A DNA stretch of 45,011 bases, taken from assembly GCA_011374625.1 (NCBI GenBank), contig DRPN01000181.1, forward strand, positions 1 to 45,011. The letters are read 5' to 3'. Source of the DNA: Bacteroidota bacterium (lineage in GTDB: Bacteria > Bacteroidota > Bacteroidia > Bacteroidales > VadinHA17). The first letter of the stretch is position 1. Each line of letters opens with the position of its first letter. The notes under the pieces are model-generated. The model was not told the DNA's origin. It searched no databases and saw nothing but the letters and a program-made list of their open reading frames with translations. The position numbers and the translations under genes were made by a program. This document shows positions 34,059 to 43,654 of the stretch, piece after piece.

Positions 34059-35483
34059 TTAATACCGGTAATGTTCCGGTTTATACGGACCTTCCTGCGG
34101 TACTCCGATATATTCGGCCTGTTCCCTGGTCATTTTGGTAAGATGAACCCCCAGTTGCGGCAGGTGCAATCTTGCTACTTCTTCATCCAGGTATTTGGGC
34201 AGCCGGTAAACGCCGATTTTATAATCCTTTTTCCATAGTTCGATCTGTGCCAGTATCTGGTTAGAGAAGGAGTTACTCATCACAAAGGAAGAATGACCTG
34301 TGGCACAACCCAGGTTAACCAGGCGCCCTTCAGCCAACAGGATAATGGAATGTCCATCCGGAAAAATATATTGATCTACCTGAGGTTTTATATTGACTTT
34401 TTTAATACCCGGGAATTTCTCCAGTTCATCCACCTGTATCTCATTGTCAAAATGGCCGATATTACAGACAATAGCCTGGTCTTTCATTTTGGCCATGTGG
34501 TCGATGGTAATCACATCCCTGTTTCCGGTAGCTGTCACATAGATATTTCCGATTTCCAGGGCCTCTTCGACAGTCTTCACCTCAAACCCTTCCATGGCAG
34601 CCTGCAGGGCACAGATAGGATCAATCTCCGTAACAATCACACGGGCTCCGAAATTCCGCATCGAATGAGCCGATCCTTTCCCCACATCGCCATACCCGCA
34701 TACGACAACCACCTTGCCGGCAATCATGATATCGGTAGCACGTTTGATTCCGTCGGCCAATGACTCACGGCAACCATACAGATTATCAAATTTAGATTTG
34801 GTCACGGAATCATTCACGTTAATAGCCGGCGCCAGCAGTTCATTCTTTTCCCGCATCTGATACAGCCGGTGCACACCGGTAGTAGTTTCTTCGGAAACGC
34901 CTTTCCACTCAGCCACCAGACGATGCCATTTGTTCGAATCTTCTTCATAGATTCTTCGTAAGGTATTCAGGATGATCTGCTCTTCTCTGTTGGACGGTTT
35001 TTCGTTCAGCAAGTCAGGATTTTCTTCGATCTTATAGCCTTTATGGATGATCAGAGTAGCATCTCCGCCATCGTCCACCACCAGGTTAGGCCCTTTACCG
35101 TCCGGGAAAGAAAGTGCCTGCGTAGTACTCCACCAGTATTCCTCCAGAGACTCTCCTTTCCAGGCAAAGACCGGGATACCTTTTTCGGCGATAGCTGCTG
35201 CAGCATGGTCTTGGGTGGAAAAAATATTACAACTGGCCCAACGTACATCTGCTCCCAGCTCCGTCAACGTCTCAATCAACACGGCCGTTTGGACGGTCAT
35301 ATGGAGAGATCCGGTGATCCGGGCGCCTTTCAATGGTTTTTCGGCAGCATATTTCTTACGTATAGCCATCAAACCGGGCATTTCTTTTTCCGCCAATTCA
35401 ATCTCTTTCCTGCCAAAAGAGGCCAGGGATATATCCTTTATCTTATAGGGTAATGTTGACACAATAGAATCCGTAATGTTCAT
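34059..35483 (-). CDS. ahcY: Adenosylhomocysteinase
   Basis: [49 protein letters not shown]-terminal YKPEHYRY. Confidence 0.98.
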   Translation of the reverse strand: MNITDSIVSTLPYKIKDISLASFGRKEIELAEKEMPGLMAIRKKYAAEKPLKGARITGSLHMTVQTAVLIETLTELGADVRWASCNIFSTQDHAAAAIAEKGIPVFAWKGESLEEYWWSTTQALSFPDGKGPNLVVDDGGDATLIIHKGYKIEENPDLLNEKPSNREEQIILNTLRRIYEEDSNKWHRLVAEWKGVSEETTTGVHRLYQMREKNELLAPAINVNDSVTKSKFDNLYGCRESLADGIKRATDIMIAGKVVVVCGYGDVGKGSAHSMRNFGARVIVTEIDPICALQAAMEGFEVKTVEEALEIGNIYVTATGNRDVITIDHMAKMKDQAIVCNIGHFDNEIQVDELEKFPGIKKVNIKPQVDQYIFPDGHSIILLAEGRLVNLGCATGHSSFVMSNSFSNQILAQIELWKKDYKIGVYRLPKYLDEEVARLHLPQLGVHLTKMTREQAEYIGVPQEGPYKPEHYRY

Positions 35484-35509
35484 TTGATTATTTGTTTAAA
35501 TTTGTTATG

Positions 35510-35517
35510 CAAAAGTA
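35510..35517 (-). promoter_or_regulatory. Candidate -7 box TACTTTTG for ahcY
   Basis: CAAAAGTA on plus strand; TTG about 21 nt upstream within the ribF 3' end. Confidence 0.5.
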
Positions 35518-35520
35518 ATA

Positions 35521-36459
35521 TTATTTTTTGTCCCGCAGCAACTTCATAGCAATCTGTTTATCCTTTTCCAGTTGCCGTGCCAATTCTTCTACTCCTTCAA
35601 ATTTTTTTTCGTCCCGAATACGGTCCACGAAGGTCACGGTTACATCCTGGCCATAAATATCTCCGTGAAAATCAAAAATATGCACTTCTATAGTTTTATC
35701 CGGCACGCCATGATTGACCGTAGGACGTATTCCTATATTCAGCATCCCGCCAAAGGATCGTCCCGAAAGAAATACCTGCACCGCATAGACCCCGTCGCCG
35801 GGAATCAGCTTATGCTCGTCATCAGGACATATATTGGCCGTAGGAAAGCCCAGGCTGCGGCCAATTCGTTTGCCTCCTACAATCCGTCCGAAAATAAAAT
35901 AAGGATACCCGAGTAACTTTTCGGCATGACACACATCCCCTGACCACAGGACTTCCCGTATAAGGGTAGAACTCACCTCTTTACCGTCCACTTTCATGGC
36001 TTCCACTCTTACCACATCAAAACCAGCTTTTTCAGCATATTCCCGCATCTTCTCATAGTTTCCTTTCCGATCCTTCCCAAAAACATGATTAAATCCCATA
36101 ACCAATGTATGGATATGCAGGGAACCTACCAGTATGTTCTCCACGAATTCCCAGGCCGACATATTACGGATCTCCTCTGAGAATGGGAGTATTATCATGT
36201 GATCAATGCCGCATGCTTCCAACAGTTCCTGCTTCCCTTTCAGGGTGGAAAGATATTTCAGTTTTTCCGTCTGATGATTCAGTACAAGTCTGGGATGAGG
36301 CCAAAACGTCAGGATCACAGTCTCTCCACCACTATTGACACCTATTTCCTTCATCCTGTCGAAGAGATACCTGTGACCCACGTGCACACCATCAAAAATC
36401 CCGATACCCACCACAGGCTTATTTATTTTAAACTCCTCTAAAGAATAATATACATGCAT
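35521..36459 (-). CDS. ribF: Bifunctional riboflavin kinase / FAD synthetase
   Basis: GIGIFDGVHVGHRYLFDRM, VMGFNHVFGKDRKGN, RSLGFPTANICPDDEHKLIPGDGVYAVQV. Confidence 0.96.
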   Translation of the reverse strand: MHVYYSLEEFKINKPVVGIGIFDGVHVGHRYLFDRMKEIGVNSGGETVILTFWPHPRLVLNHQTEKLKYLSTLKGKQELLEACGIDHMIILPFSEEIRNMSAWEFVENILVGSLHIHTLVMGFNHVFGKDRKGNYEKMREYAEKAGFDVVRVEAMKVDGKEVSSTLIREVLWSGDVCHAEKLLGYPYFIFGRIVGGKRIGRSLGFPTANICPDDEHKLIPGDGVYAVQVFLSGRSFGGMLNIGIRPTVNHGVPDKTIEVHIFDFHGDIYGQDVTVTFVDRIRDEKKFEGVEELARQLEKDKQIAMKLLRDKK

Positions 36460-36481
36460 TCCGATATTCCTGTTTTAGCTG

Positions 36482-36489
36482 CAAAGTTA
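36482..36489 (-). promoter_or_regulatory. Candidate -7 box TAACTTTG for ribF
   Basis: CAAAGTTA on plus strand, 23 nt upstream of the start codon. Confidence 0.45.
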
Positions 36490-36756
36490 AAAAAAGAAGT
36501 GTATGTTATTCCGGACTTCCCTGTAAAAGCGTTTTCTCAGGATGAAATCGGATAAGCTCGTGTTTTTTGTTAACCACGTATAACTTCTGATAAGCCTGCT
36601 TTACGAAACTCCCCCAATACGTAAAAAAGATTCCTGGGGACAACCTTTCGCTGAAATTACCCTGGGCCGTCAAAAGAAATACCATTTGGCCGGATAGGAA
36701 CTGACCAGTCCTAAAAGCCTGGTTGTCTTTGCACAAGGATATCATTATTTTGGTCT

Positions 36757-36990
36757 TCACAAGAAAAGGTTTGGCATGCCGGAAACTGTAAAATCAATAC
36801 CGGATAACAACACATACTGTTCGCCTCCGAAAGCTTCTATGGGACATACCAGCCGACCATGATACTTACGGGTGTTGCATCCGTTTATGGGAAAAGAAGC
36901 ATATGATCCGGCACGGTTGGAACGGAAGATTTCCCTGTTCAGGGAATATTCAAGATTTACCGGTTGTTCTTTACCAAATTGATAACTCAT
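36757..36990 (-). pseudogene. N-terminal fragment of glycogen debranching enzyme (amylo-alpha-1,6-glucosidase)
   Basis: VNLEYSLNREIFRSNRAGSYASFPINGCNTRKYHGRLVCPIEAFGGEQYVLLSGIDFTV matches the conserved N-terminus of the family; ORF ends at 77 aa. Confidence 0.8.
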
Positions 36991-37091
36991 TCATTTTTAT
37001 GTAAAAACCGATTTGCCAGAAACATTAATTCTCTTTCTTTCTACATATAAGTTTTATGCTATGAAACGAACATGAATTTTTTTATTCCGCC

Positions 37092-37256
37092 ACAAAACCG
37101 ATCATTTTCACCTCTTACAAAGATGATGACCATGGAGGAGACACCAATGGCGACGGGAGTGTAACCACCCCCGGAAATGGAGACCGGGAAGGAATATATG
37201 ATGATAATGCCAGCATCCGGATAACCTGGAGCAACATCAGTTACGACAGTCATTAA
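37092..37256 (+). pseudogene. Fragment of a secreted repeat/beta-helix-type protein
   Basis: Open frame TKPIIFTSYKDDDHGGDTNGDGSVTTPGNGDREGIYDDNASIRITWSNISYDSH*, resembling FTS..DD..GGDTNGDG motifs of Bacteroidetes surface proteins. Confidence 0.5.
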
Positions 37257-37286
37257 AAAACATTTCAAACAACTATGCAACAAACA

Positions 37287-37317
37287 GGCCGGATATAATT
37301 TCCGGTCTGCTTTTTTT
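37287..37317 (+). terminator. Rho-independent terminator
   Basis: GGCCGGA-tataatt-TCCGGTC followed by TGCTTTTTTT. Confidence 0.65.
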
Positions 37318-37517
37318 CTGTCGGAATATAATTTTCAGGTCATATAATTACAGATCCTCTGAAGGAAGACTGATTCAAAAAAGCCAAAGGAAACCTGCTT
37401 ATAAATTTTTTTCCTGCAGTCTGTATACATCAGCCTGAAAAATTTATGTAGGTTTGTCCTTGTTTTACCAGGTTTTGGTATCTGCCGGTATTCCGGTAAA
37501 ACGATGACTGAAAGGAA

Positions 37518-37961
37518 ATGGCAAAACTTATTTCATATTTCATCTCACGGAACGCCCGGTATTACCGGAATTTTTTCTGTATTTGGCTCTCCCTGATCCT
37601 TTTTGTTTCTTCCCTCCCCAATTTGTCAAATCCGGATGTAATCATGTGCGGCCGTGAGATACGGGTAGACCATCTGGTCCATTGGTTTCAGTATATGATC
37701 CTTTCATTTCTGATGGTCTCCTGGCAATTCAAAAAAGCCCCTTCATTACTCCGGAAAATTATTTTTTACACCCTGGTCATAGGTATAGCCATCGCAGTAG
37801 GTGATGAAGCCCACCAACTCCTGATTCCCGGCAGATCTTTTACCTATATGGATATGCTCTCTAATTTTCTGGGGGTTATCTCCGGAGTGTTTCTATCAGA
37901 CTTGTTTTGGAGACCAGTCACAAAAGGAAAACCACAAAAGACCGGGAAAACGGGGTTGTAA
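37518..37961 (+). CDS. VanZ family protein
   Basis: Small multi-TM; DHLVHWFQYMILSFLM, GDEAHQLLIPGRSFTYMDMLSNFLGVISG. Confidence 0.83.
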   Translation: MAKLISYFISRNARYYRNFFCIWLSLILFVSSLPNLSNPDVIMCGREIRVDHLVHWFQYMILSFLMVSWQFKKAPSLLRKIIFYTLVIGIAIAVGDEAHQLLIPGRSFTYMDMLSNFLGVISGVFLSDLFWRPVTKGKPQKTGKTGL

Positions 37962-37965
37962 CCCC

Positions 37966-39411
37966 CTACTCTTTCACCGAAACAAGAATGGTTATCATCT
38001 GTTTCAGCGGAATTAGTTTTATCATCACGGCCAGCAACAGGGATAAAGCAAGCTGAATGAGATATCCGGTCAAGGGGTTCATTCCCGAGCCATACAAGAT
38101 CAAGCTTGTAAGTGTAATTATCCCGGCAAAAACAAACGTACGTAACGGAACCATTCGGTTTACGGGCATCCGTAACCGGCGGCTGACCATCAGAATCTGT
38201 ATAATCCCTATCCCTGCCTGGGTAACCAAGCTGGCCCAGGCAGCACCGATGGTCTGAAAACGGGGAATAAGAATGAAATTCAAAAGGATATTCAACAAAA
38301 ATCCTCCTGCCGCCAGCCAGCTTAATTGTTTGATATCTCCGCGAGCCGTAAGTAACGTTCCGAACAAATATCCGGAAGATGCGAATATCAGGGCAACCAT
38401 CAATAAACCCAACACATCGGAGGAAGCTTCTGCATGACTCAGGTAGAGAAAATGCATTACAGGATAACGGTAAATAATAGTGGTTATTCCCAGAATCAGT
38501 ATCGGGATCATCATAAGCAGAAAGGCAAATTTTACCAGCTCGGTTACGGGCTTATCTTCCTTGATCATCCTGGAAAACAATGGCAGTAAAATCACGGAAA
38601 AAAGGTACGCATACATAACAAAAGCATCCAACAGTCTGAAAGCCTGTGCGTATATCCCTGCCTGGCGGGCCCCGTCAGGCAGCATACGCTCCAGCATAAC
38701 CGAATCAACCCGGTAATACAAAGCCATTAAGAAGGTGAGCACGGCAAAAGGGAAACTTTCGCGGACGATCCTGAAGAAAAACATCTTGTCAAAACGGGGA
38801 CGGAAAAATTTCGTTTTGGTAAGCACCAGAATAAACGCCGCCACAGCAACAATGCCATAAGCCAGAGACTGCAGATAGACATACCACTCTATCCGGAAAG
38901 GCTGGTCGGTTACATGCCCCCATAATACGATACCCACCAGAAGAATCATTAGTATGCGGTCGGCTACAGATAGCACACTATCGGTTTTAAAAAGATGAAG
39001 CCCTGTAATATTAGACCGGAAAAACAAGATAAGGGATGCCAGAAACTGATTCAATATCAGGAACCATAGCAGGTGAAGCTGGCGGGGTGAATACCCCAAA
39101 ATAATGGCGATCGCTATAGAAACAATGACGTAAACCACCGCCAACAGTAACCGGATCAGAAACAACTGGGAAAACCAGACAGACAGTTTTTCAGGTTCAC
39201 GCGAGATAACCCGGTTATTGTAATTGGTGATTCCGGCATCCAGTAATATATTTAGCAAGAGGGAAAAACTGAACAAGGAAAAGTAAAACCCATAGGCCTC
39301 CGCTCCCGTAACATTCTGAACAGTGCGGTCGATTCCGAATATCCAGAAAGGTTTGACCACCAGGTTTAATGAAACCAATAAAATAAGATTCAAAAAAAAC
39401 TTTTTTTTCAA
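37966..39411 (-). CDS. Polysaccharide biosynthesis protein / oligosaccharide flippase (MATE-like)
   Basis: ~12 TM; GAEAYGFYFSLFSFSLLLNILLDAGITNYNNRVIS, FPFAVLTFLMALYYRVDSVMLERML. Confidence 0.88.
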   Translation of the reverse strand: MKKKFFLNLILLVSLNLVVKPFWIFGIDRTVQNVTGAEAYGFYFSLFSFSLLLNILLDAGITNYNNRVISREPEKLSVWFSQLFLIRLLLAVVYVIVSIAIAIILGYSPRQLHLLWFLILNQFLASLILFFRSNITGLHLFKTDSVLSVADRILMILLVGIVLWGHVTDQPFRIEWYVYLQSLAYGIVAVAAFILVLTKTKFFRPRFDKMFFFRIVRESFPFAVLTFLMALYYRVDSVMLERMLPDGARQAGIYAQAFRLLDAFVMYAYLFSVILLPLFSRMIKEDKPVTELVKFAFLLMMIPILILGITTIIYRYPVMHFLYLSHAEASSDVLGLLMVALIFASSGYLFGTLLTARGDIKQLSWLAAGGFLLNILLNFILIPRFQTIGAAWASLVTQAGIGIIQILMVSRRLRMPVNRMVPLRTFVFAGIITLTSLILYGSGMNPLTGYLIQLALSLLLAVMIKLIPLKQMITILVSVKE

Positions 39412-39438
39412 TCCTGATATTTTGGTTTATTTTACATG

Positions 39439-39446
39439 CAAAAGTA
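39439..39446 (-). promoter_or_regulatory. Candidate -7 box TACTTTTG for flippase gene
   Basis: CAAAAGTA on plus strand inside the ATGCAAAAGTAATA motif shared with the ahcY upstream region. Confidence 0.45.
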
Positions 39447-39477
39447 ATAAAGCCCTGTAAACAGAAAAGAGTCTTTC

Positions 39478-40605
39478 ATGAATATTGCCATAAATACCCG
39501 TTTTCTGATGCCCGGTAAGCTGGATGGCATCGGTTGGTTTACCTTCGAAGTAGCACGCCGTCTTGCCCGTGATCATCCTGAACATATTTTTTGTTTTTTC
39601 TTCGACCGGCCGTATGCTCCGGAGTTTATCGTCACCGAAAATGTTCAGCCGGTGATTCTCAGGCCTCCGGCCCGGCACCCGGTCTTATGGCATATATGGT
39701 TCCAGCATAGTTTGGCAAGATACTTGAAAAAACATCCTTTCGACCTGTTTTTTTCACCGGACGGTTTTATCCCCCTTCACGCCGGGGTCCCATCCATCCC
39801 GGTGATCCACGACCTGAACTTTATGCATTATCCCGGAGAACTCCCCAAAAGTGTCAACTGGTATTATCGACGTTATTTCCCCCGGTTTGCAGAAAGAGCG
39901 GCTCATATCATCACCGTTTCGGATTTTTCAAAAAAAGATATCACCCGACAGTTCGGGATCCCTCCTGAAAAGATCACTGTAGCCTGGAACGGAATTCATG
40001 AAGTTTTCAGCCCGCTCTCTGAAAAAACGAGAGAAGAAACCAGAAAACAATTTTCGGATGGAGATCCTTATTTTGTCCATATCGGATCATTACTGCCACG
40101 GAAAAACATACCCCGTATTCTTCAGGCTTTCGACCTGTTCCGGGCCTCTTCATCCGACCCCTGTAAACTGATGATCGCCGGCCGTCCCATGTTTGGAATG
40201 CGTGAGATTAAAAAGACGCTGCAAAATATGAAATATGCAGAAGATGTTATTATGGCCGGGAACCTTTCCCGCTGGGAAACCCACAGAATACTGGGTTCTG
40301 CCGAAGCGTTGATTTTTGCCTCTTATTTTGAGGGTTTCGGCATCCCTCCGGTTGAAGCCATGGCCTGTCATGTTCCCGTAATTGCCGCCCATGTAACGGC
40401 CATTCCAGAGGTGTGCGGGGATGCAGCCCTTTATGTGGATCCTTTCTCGTTAGAAAGCATCAGCCGGGCAATGCTCCGGATAAAAAAGGACCTCTTTTTA
40501 CGGAAGGAACTCGTCGAAAAAGGATCTCACAGAGCAACCCTTTTCAACTGGGATCATACTGCCGCAAAAGTCTGGAAAGTAATTGAACAAACAGTACAAA
40601 AATAA
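39478..40605 (+). CDS. Glycosyltransferase family 1/4
   Basis: MNIAINTRFLMPGKLDGIGWFTFEVARRL, HIGSLLPRKNIPRILQAF, ALIFASYFEGFGIPPVEAMACHVPVI. Confidence 0.93.
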   Translation: MNIAINTRFLMPGKLDGIGWFTFEVARRLARDHPEHIFCFFFDRPYAPEFIVTENVQPVILRPPARHPVLWHIWFQHSLARYLKKHPFDLFFSPDGFIPLHAGVPSIPVIHDLNFMHYPGELPKSVNWYYRRYFPRFAERAAHIITVSDFSKKDITRQFGIPPEKITVAWNGIHEVFSPLSEKTREETRKQFSDGDPYFVHIGSLLPRKNIPRILQAFDLFRASSSDPCKLMIAGRPMFGMREIKKTLQNMKYAEDVIMAGNLSRWETHRILGSAEALIFASYFEGFGIPPVEAMACHVPVIAAHVTAIPEVCGDAALYVDPFSLESISRAMLRIKKDLFLRKELVEKGSHRATLFNWDHTAAKVWKVIEQTVQK

Positions 40606-40685
40606 ACACGACCCAATCCTGAACCCGGAACCACTGATTATGAACCCAGAACAAATAACCTTAAACCCTGAACCATCAACCAGTC

Positions 40686-41324
40686 ATGCTTGAACCCTTT
40701 TATTATAATCCGGAAACAGAAGCTGGCGTAGACGAAGCCGGGCGGGGCTGCCTGGCCGGACCGGTGACGGCAGCAGCTGTAATTCTCCCCAGCGACTATG
40801 ATCTTCCGGACCTGAACGACTCAAAAAAACTCTCCGCAGAAAAACGGAAAACCTTACGTATAGAGATTGAAAATCAAGCTCTGGCGTGGGCTGTGACTAT
40901 GATAGATAACACACAGATAGACAAACTTAACATATTCCGGGCGTCGTATATTGCCATGCATGATGCCCTGCGCAAACTATACAGAAAGCCGGATCTTCTA
41001 CTCGTTGACGGGAAATTTTTCATTCCTTACGAAAACATCCCTTACAAATGTATCATTAAAGGGGACGGAAAGTATGCTTCCATTGCCGCTGCCTCTGTCC
41101 TGGCCAAGACACACCGGGATGAATACATGATCAGGTTACATGAGGAGTACCCCGTTTATCAGTGGGATAAAAACAAGGGGTATCCTACCAAAGGCCATCG
41201 CAGAGCCATCCGCGAACACGGCATAACCCCTTATCACCGCCGCTCTTTCCGCCTGCTGAATGAGCAAACGGAAATACATTTCAGAAAAAATATGGTTATG
41301 AACATATCACGTAAACTCAAATAA
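40686..41324 (+). CDS. rnhB: Ribonuclease HII
   Basis: AGVDEAGRGCLAGPVTAAAVIL, LLVDGKF, GDGKYASIAAASVLAKTHRD. Confidence 0.96.
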   Translation: MLEPFYYNPETEAGVDEAGRGCLAGPVTAAAVILPSDYDLPDLNDSKKLSAEKRKTLRIEIENQALAWAVTMIDNTQIDKLNIFRASYIAMHDALRKLYRKPDLLLVDGKFFIPYENIPYKCIIKGDGKYASIAAASVLAKTHRDEYMIRLHEEYPVYQWDKNKGYPTKGHRRAIREHGITPYHRRSFRLLNEQTEIHFRKNMVMNISRKLK

Positions 41325-41419
41325 ATTTGCTCTTTTTGAAAATAAACTCACTCATTTTTCCTTATTTTACCCCCGAATATAATACCAACAGCTTTATAAT
41401 ATTTTAACACTTACACATT

Positions 41420-43567
41420 ATGAAACGTACAGGAACATTCATTTTAGGATTATTTCTTCTGGTCAGTCCATTGCTCCGGGCCGATGAAGGGATGTGGCTC
41501 TTACCCTTGCTGGAAAAGCTGAATATCGGCACCATGACCCGCATGGGACTTAAGTTATCTGCCGAAGACATTTACAGCATCAATCATTCCAGTCTGAAAG
41601 ATGCTATTGTTATTTTTGACGGAGGATGTACGGGAGAGATCGTATCAGACCAGGGTCTCTTACTAACTAATCATCATTGTGGTTACGGAGCCATCCAGAA
41701 GCACAGCTCGACGGAACACAATTACCTGGAAGACGGTTTCTGGGCACCTACTCAAAAGGATGAACTCCCGAATCCCGGGCTTCGGGTCACCTTTCTCGTA
41801 CGTATGGAAGACGTAACGGACCAGATCATACCGGCCCTGAGCGACACCATGTCCGAAGACACCCGTGCACAGACCATCAGTGAAATCAGCGGAAAAATTG
41901 TCAAAAAAGCAACCGACAGTACGGATTATCAGGCTTCCGTCCGCTCGTTCTTCTCGGGAAACCGGTATTATCTTCTGGTTTATGAGATATACAAAGATGT
42001 CCGTTTTGTCGGGACACCCCCTTCTTCCATCGGAAAATTCGGCGGCGATACCGATAACTGGATGTGGCCCAGACATACCGGCGACTTCAGCGTCTTTCGC
42101 GTCTATATGTCTCCCGACGGAAAACCCGCCGAATATTCTCCCGACAACGTACCCCTGAAACCCAAACATTACCTGCCGGTCTCCCTGAAAGGCGTACACC
42201 CCGGCGATTTTGCCATGATCATAGGCTACCCCGGAGGAACCTCCCGCTACATGACTTCCTGGGAAATCGACGAAGTGATGAATATTACTAACCCTAACCG
42301 CGTTAAAATAAGGGGTACCCGTCAGGAGATCCTCTGGAAAGATATGATGGCCAGCGAAAAGGTCAGAATCCAGTATGCCGAAAAATATTCCATGTCGAGC
42401 AACTACTGGAAATTCTCTATCGGCCAGAATCAGGATCTTAAAAAACTCAATGTAAAAGCCCGGAAACTGGCCCTGGAAAAAAAATTCCGTAACTGGGTAT
42501 CCCGGGATCCGGAAAGAGAAAAAAAATACGGTCAGGCACTGGACCTGATCAAAGATGCCATTGAAAACAGGGCTGATTACCGCTATGCTTCTCAATATCT
42601 CAGTGAGGCTTTGATCCGGGGCAGTGAGGTAATCCATTTTACCTATTCCTTACGGGGACTGGAAATGGCTCTGCAATCCGACGATATTCAACAAATCCGT
42701 AAAACAGTGGAGACTGCTAAAAAAACAGCAAAGGAATTTTTCAAGGATTATAACCCTCCCACCGACAAAGCGGCATCCAAAGCCATGTTCAGATTGTACG
42801 CTGAAAATGTCAAACCGGAGTTTCAGCCGGACATATTCGCTATGATCCGGAAAAAATACAAAAACAACTTTGATAAGTATATCGATAATATGTTTAACAA
42901 GTCGGTCTTCGTCAATGAACAACGTTTCCACGCCTTTTTGCAGAATCCCAAACTAAAGACTCTGCTGAAGGATCCGGCTTACGATGCCGCCCAATCCATC
43001 TTCAACGAATATTTCTACCTCTTGGGTCAGGAAACACAGTTTGATGAAGAACTCAACAAGGGGCACCGCCTTTACATGGCAGGCCTGATGGAGATGTTCC
43101 CAAAAAAGATCTTTTATCCGGATGCCAACTTCACCATGCGACTCACTTACGGCACGGTAGAAGGTTATGACCCGAGAGATGCTGTTCACTACAAATATTT
43201 CACTACCCTGAAAGGAGTCATGGAAAAGGAAGATCCCGATAATTATGAATTCATTGTTCCCGAAAAACTCAAGGAACTTTATAAATCCAAAGATTTTGGC
43301 AGATACGGAGAAGACGGCATTATGCATGTATGTTTCATCACCAACAATGACATTACCGGCGGCAATTCAGGGAGCCCTGTGATGAATGGCAACGGCGAAC
43401 TTATCGGTCTGGCTTTTGACGGCAACTGGGAGGCCATGAGCGGGGACATCGCCTTCGAAAACAGCCTGCAGCGCTGCATCGTTGTGGATATCCGTTATGT
43501 GCTTTTCATTATGGATAAGTTTTCCGGAGCCCGCCATCTGGTGGATGAAATGACTATCATGGAATAA
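41420..43567 (+). CDS. S46 family dipeptidyl-peptidase (DPP7-like)
   Basis: GEIVSDQGLLLTNHHCGYGAIQKHSSTEHNYLEDGFWA, GGNSGSPVMNGNGELIGLAFDGNWEAMSGDIAFE; FDGN favours DPP7 over DPP11. Confidence 0.95.
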   Translation: MKRTGTFILGLFLLVSPLLRADEGMWLLPLLEKLNIGTMTRMGLKLSAEDIYSINHSSLKDAIVIFDGGCTGEIVSDQGLLLTNHHCGYGAIQKHSSTEHNYLEDGFWAPTQKDELPNPGLRVTFLVRMEDVTDQIIPALSDTMSEDTRAQTISEISGKIVKKATDSTDYQASVRSFFSGNRYYLLVYEIYKDVRFVGTPPSSIGKFGGDTDNWMWPRHTGDFSVFRVYMSPDGKPAEYSPDNVPLKPKHYLPVSLKGVHPGDFAMIIGYPGGTSRYMTSWEIDEVMNITNPNRVKIRGTRQEILWKDMMASEKVRIQYAEKYSMSSNYWKFSIGQNQDLKKLNVKARKLALEKKFRNWVSRDPEREKKYGQALDLIKDAIENRADYRYASQYLSEALIRGSEVIHFTYSLRGLEMALQSDDIQQIRKTVETAKKTAKEFFKDYNPPTDKAASKAMFRLYAENVKPEFQPDIFAMIRKKYKNNFDKYIDNMFNKSVFVNEQRFHAFLQNPKLKTLLKDPAYDAAQSIFNEYFYLLGQETQFDEELNKGHRLYMAGLMEMFPKKIFYPDANFTMRLTYGTVEGYDPRDAVHYKYFTTLKGVMEKEDPDNYEFIVPEKLKELYKSKDFGRYGEDGIMHVCFITNNDITGGNSGSPVMNGNGELIGLAFDGNWEAMSGDIAFENSLQRCIVVDIRYVLFIMDKFSGARHLVDEMTIME

Positions 43568-43579
43568 TGAAAACACAAC

Positions 43580-43619
43580 CTGCCGGGCTGTCTGTATCTG
43601 TACACAGGCAGCCTGGCAG
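43580..43619 (+). terminator. Likely terminator-like hairpin after the S46 peptidase gene
   Basis: CTGCCgGGCTGtCTGT-atctgtac-ACAGgCAGCCtGGCAG (16-bp stem with two G-U pairs) followed by TGTTATTTT. Confidence 0.6.
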
Positions 43620-43654
43620 TGTTATTTTGCAGGTGCCTTTCAGAATATTTTTAT

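Noticed and set aside
33899-34141. 80-aa ORF MQASLPTAKLASGWRQTFTGQD...
   Set aside because: Not treated as a CDS: it runs into the antisense of ahcY and looks like translated non-coding repeat; listed only as an unexplained region.
41663-42637. 324-aa minus-strand ORF opposite the S46 peptidase
   Set aside because: Long antisense frame produced by codon bias of the clearly real S46 gene.
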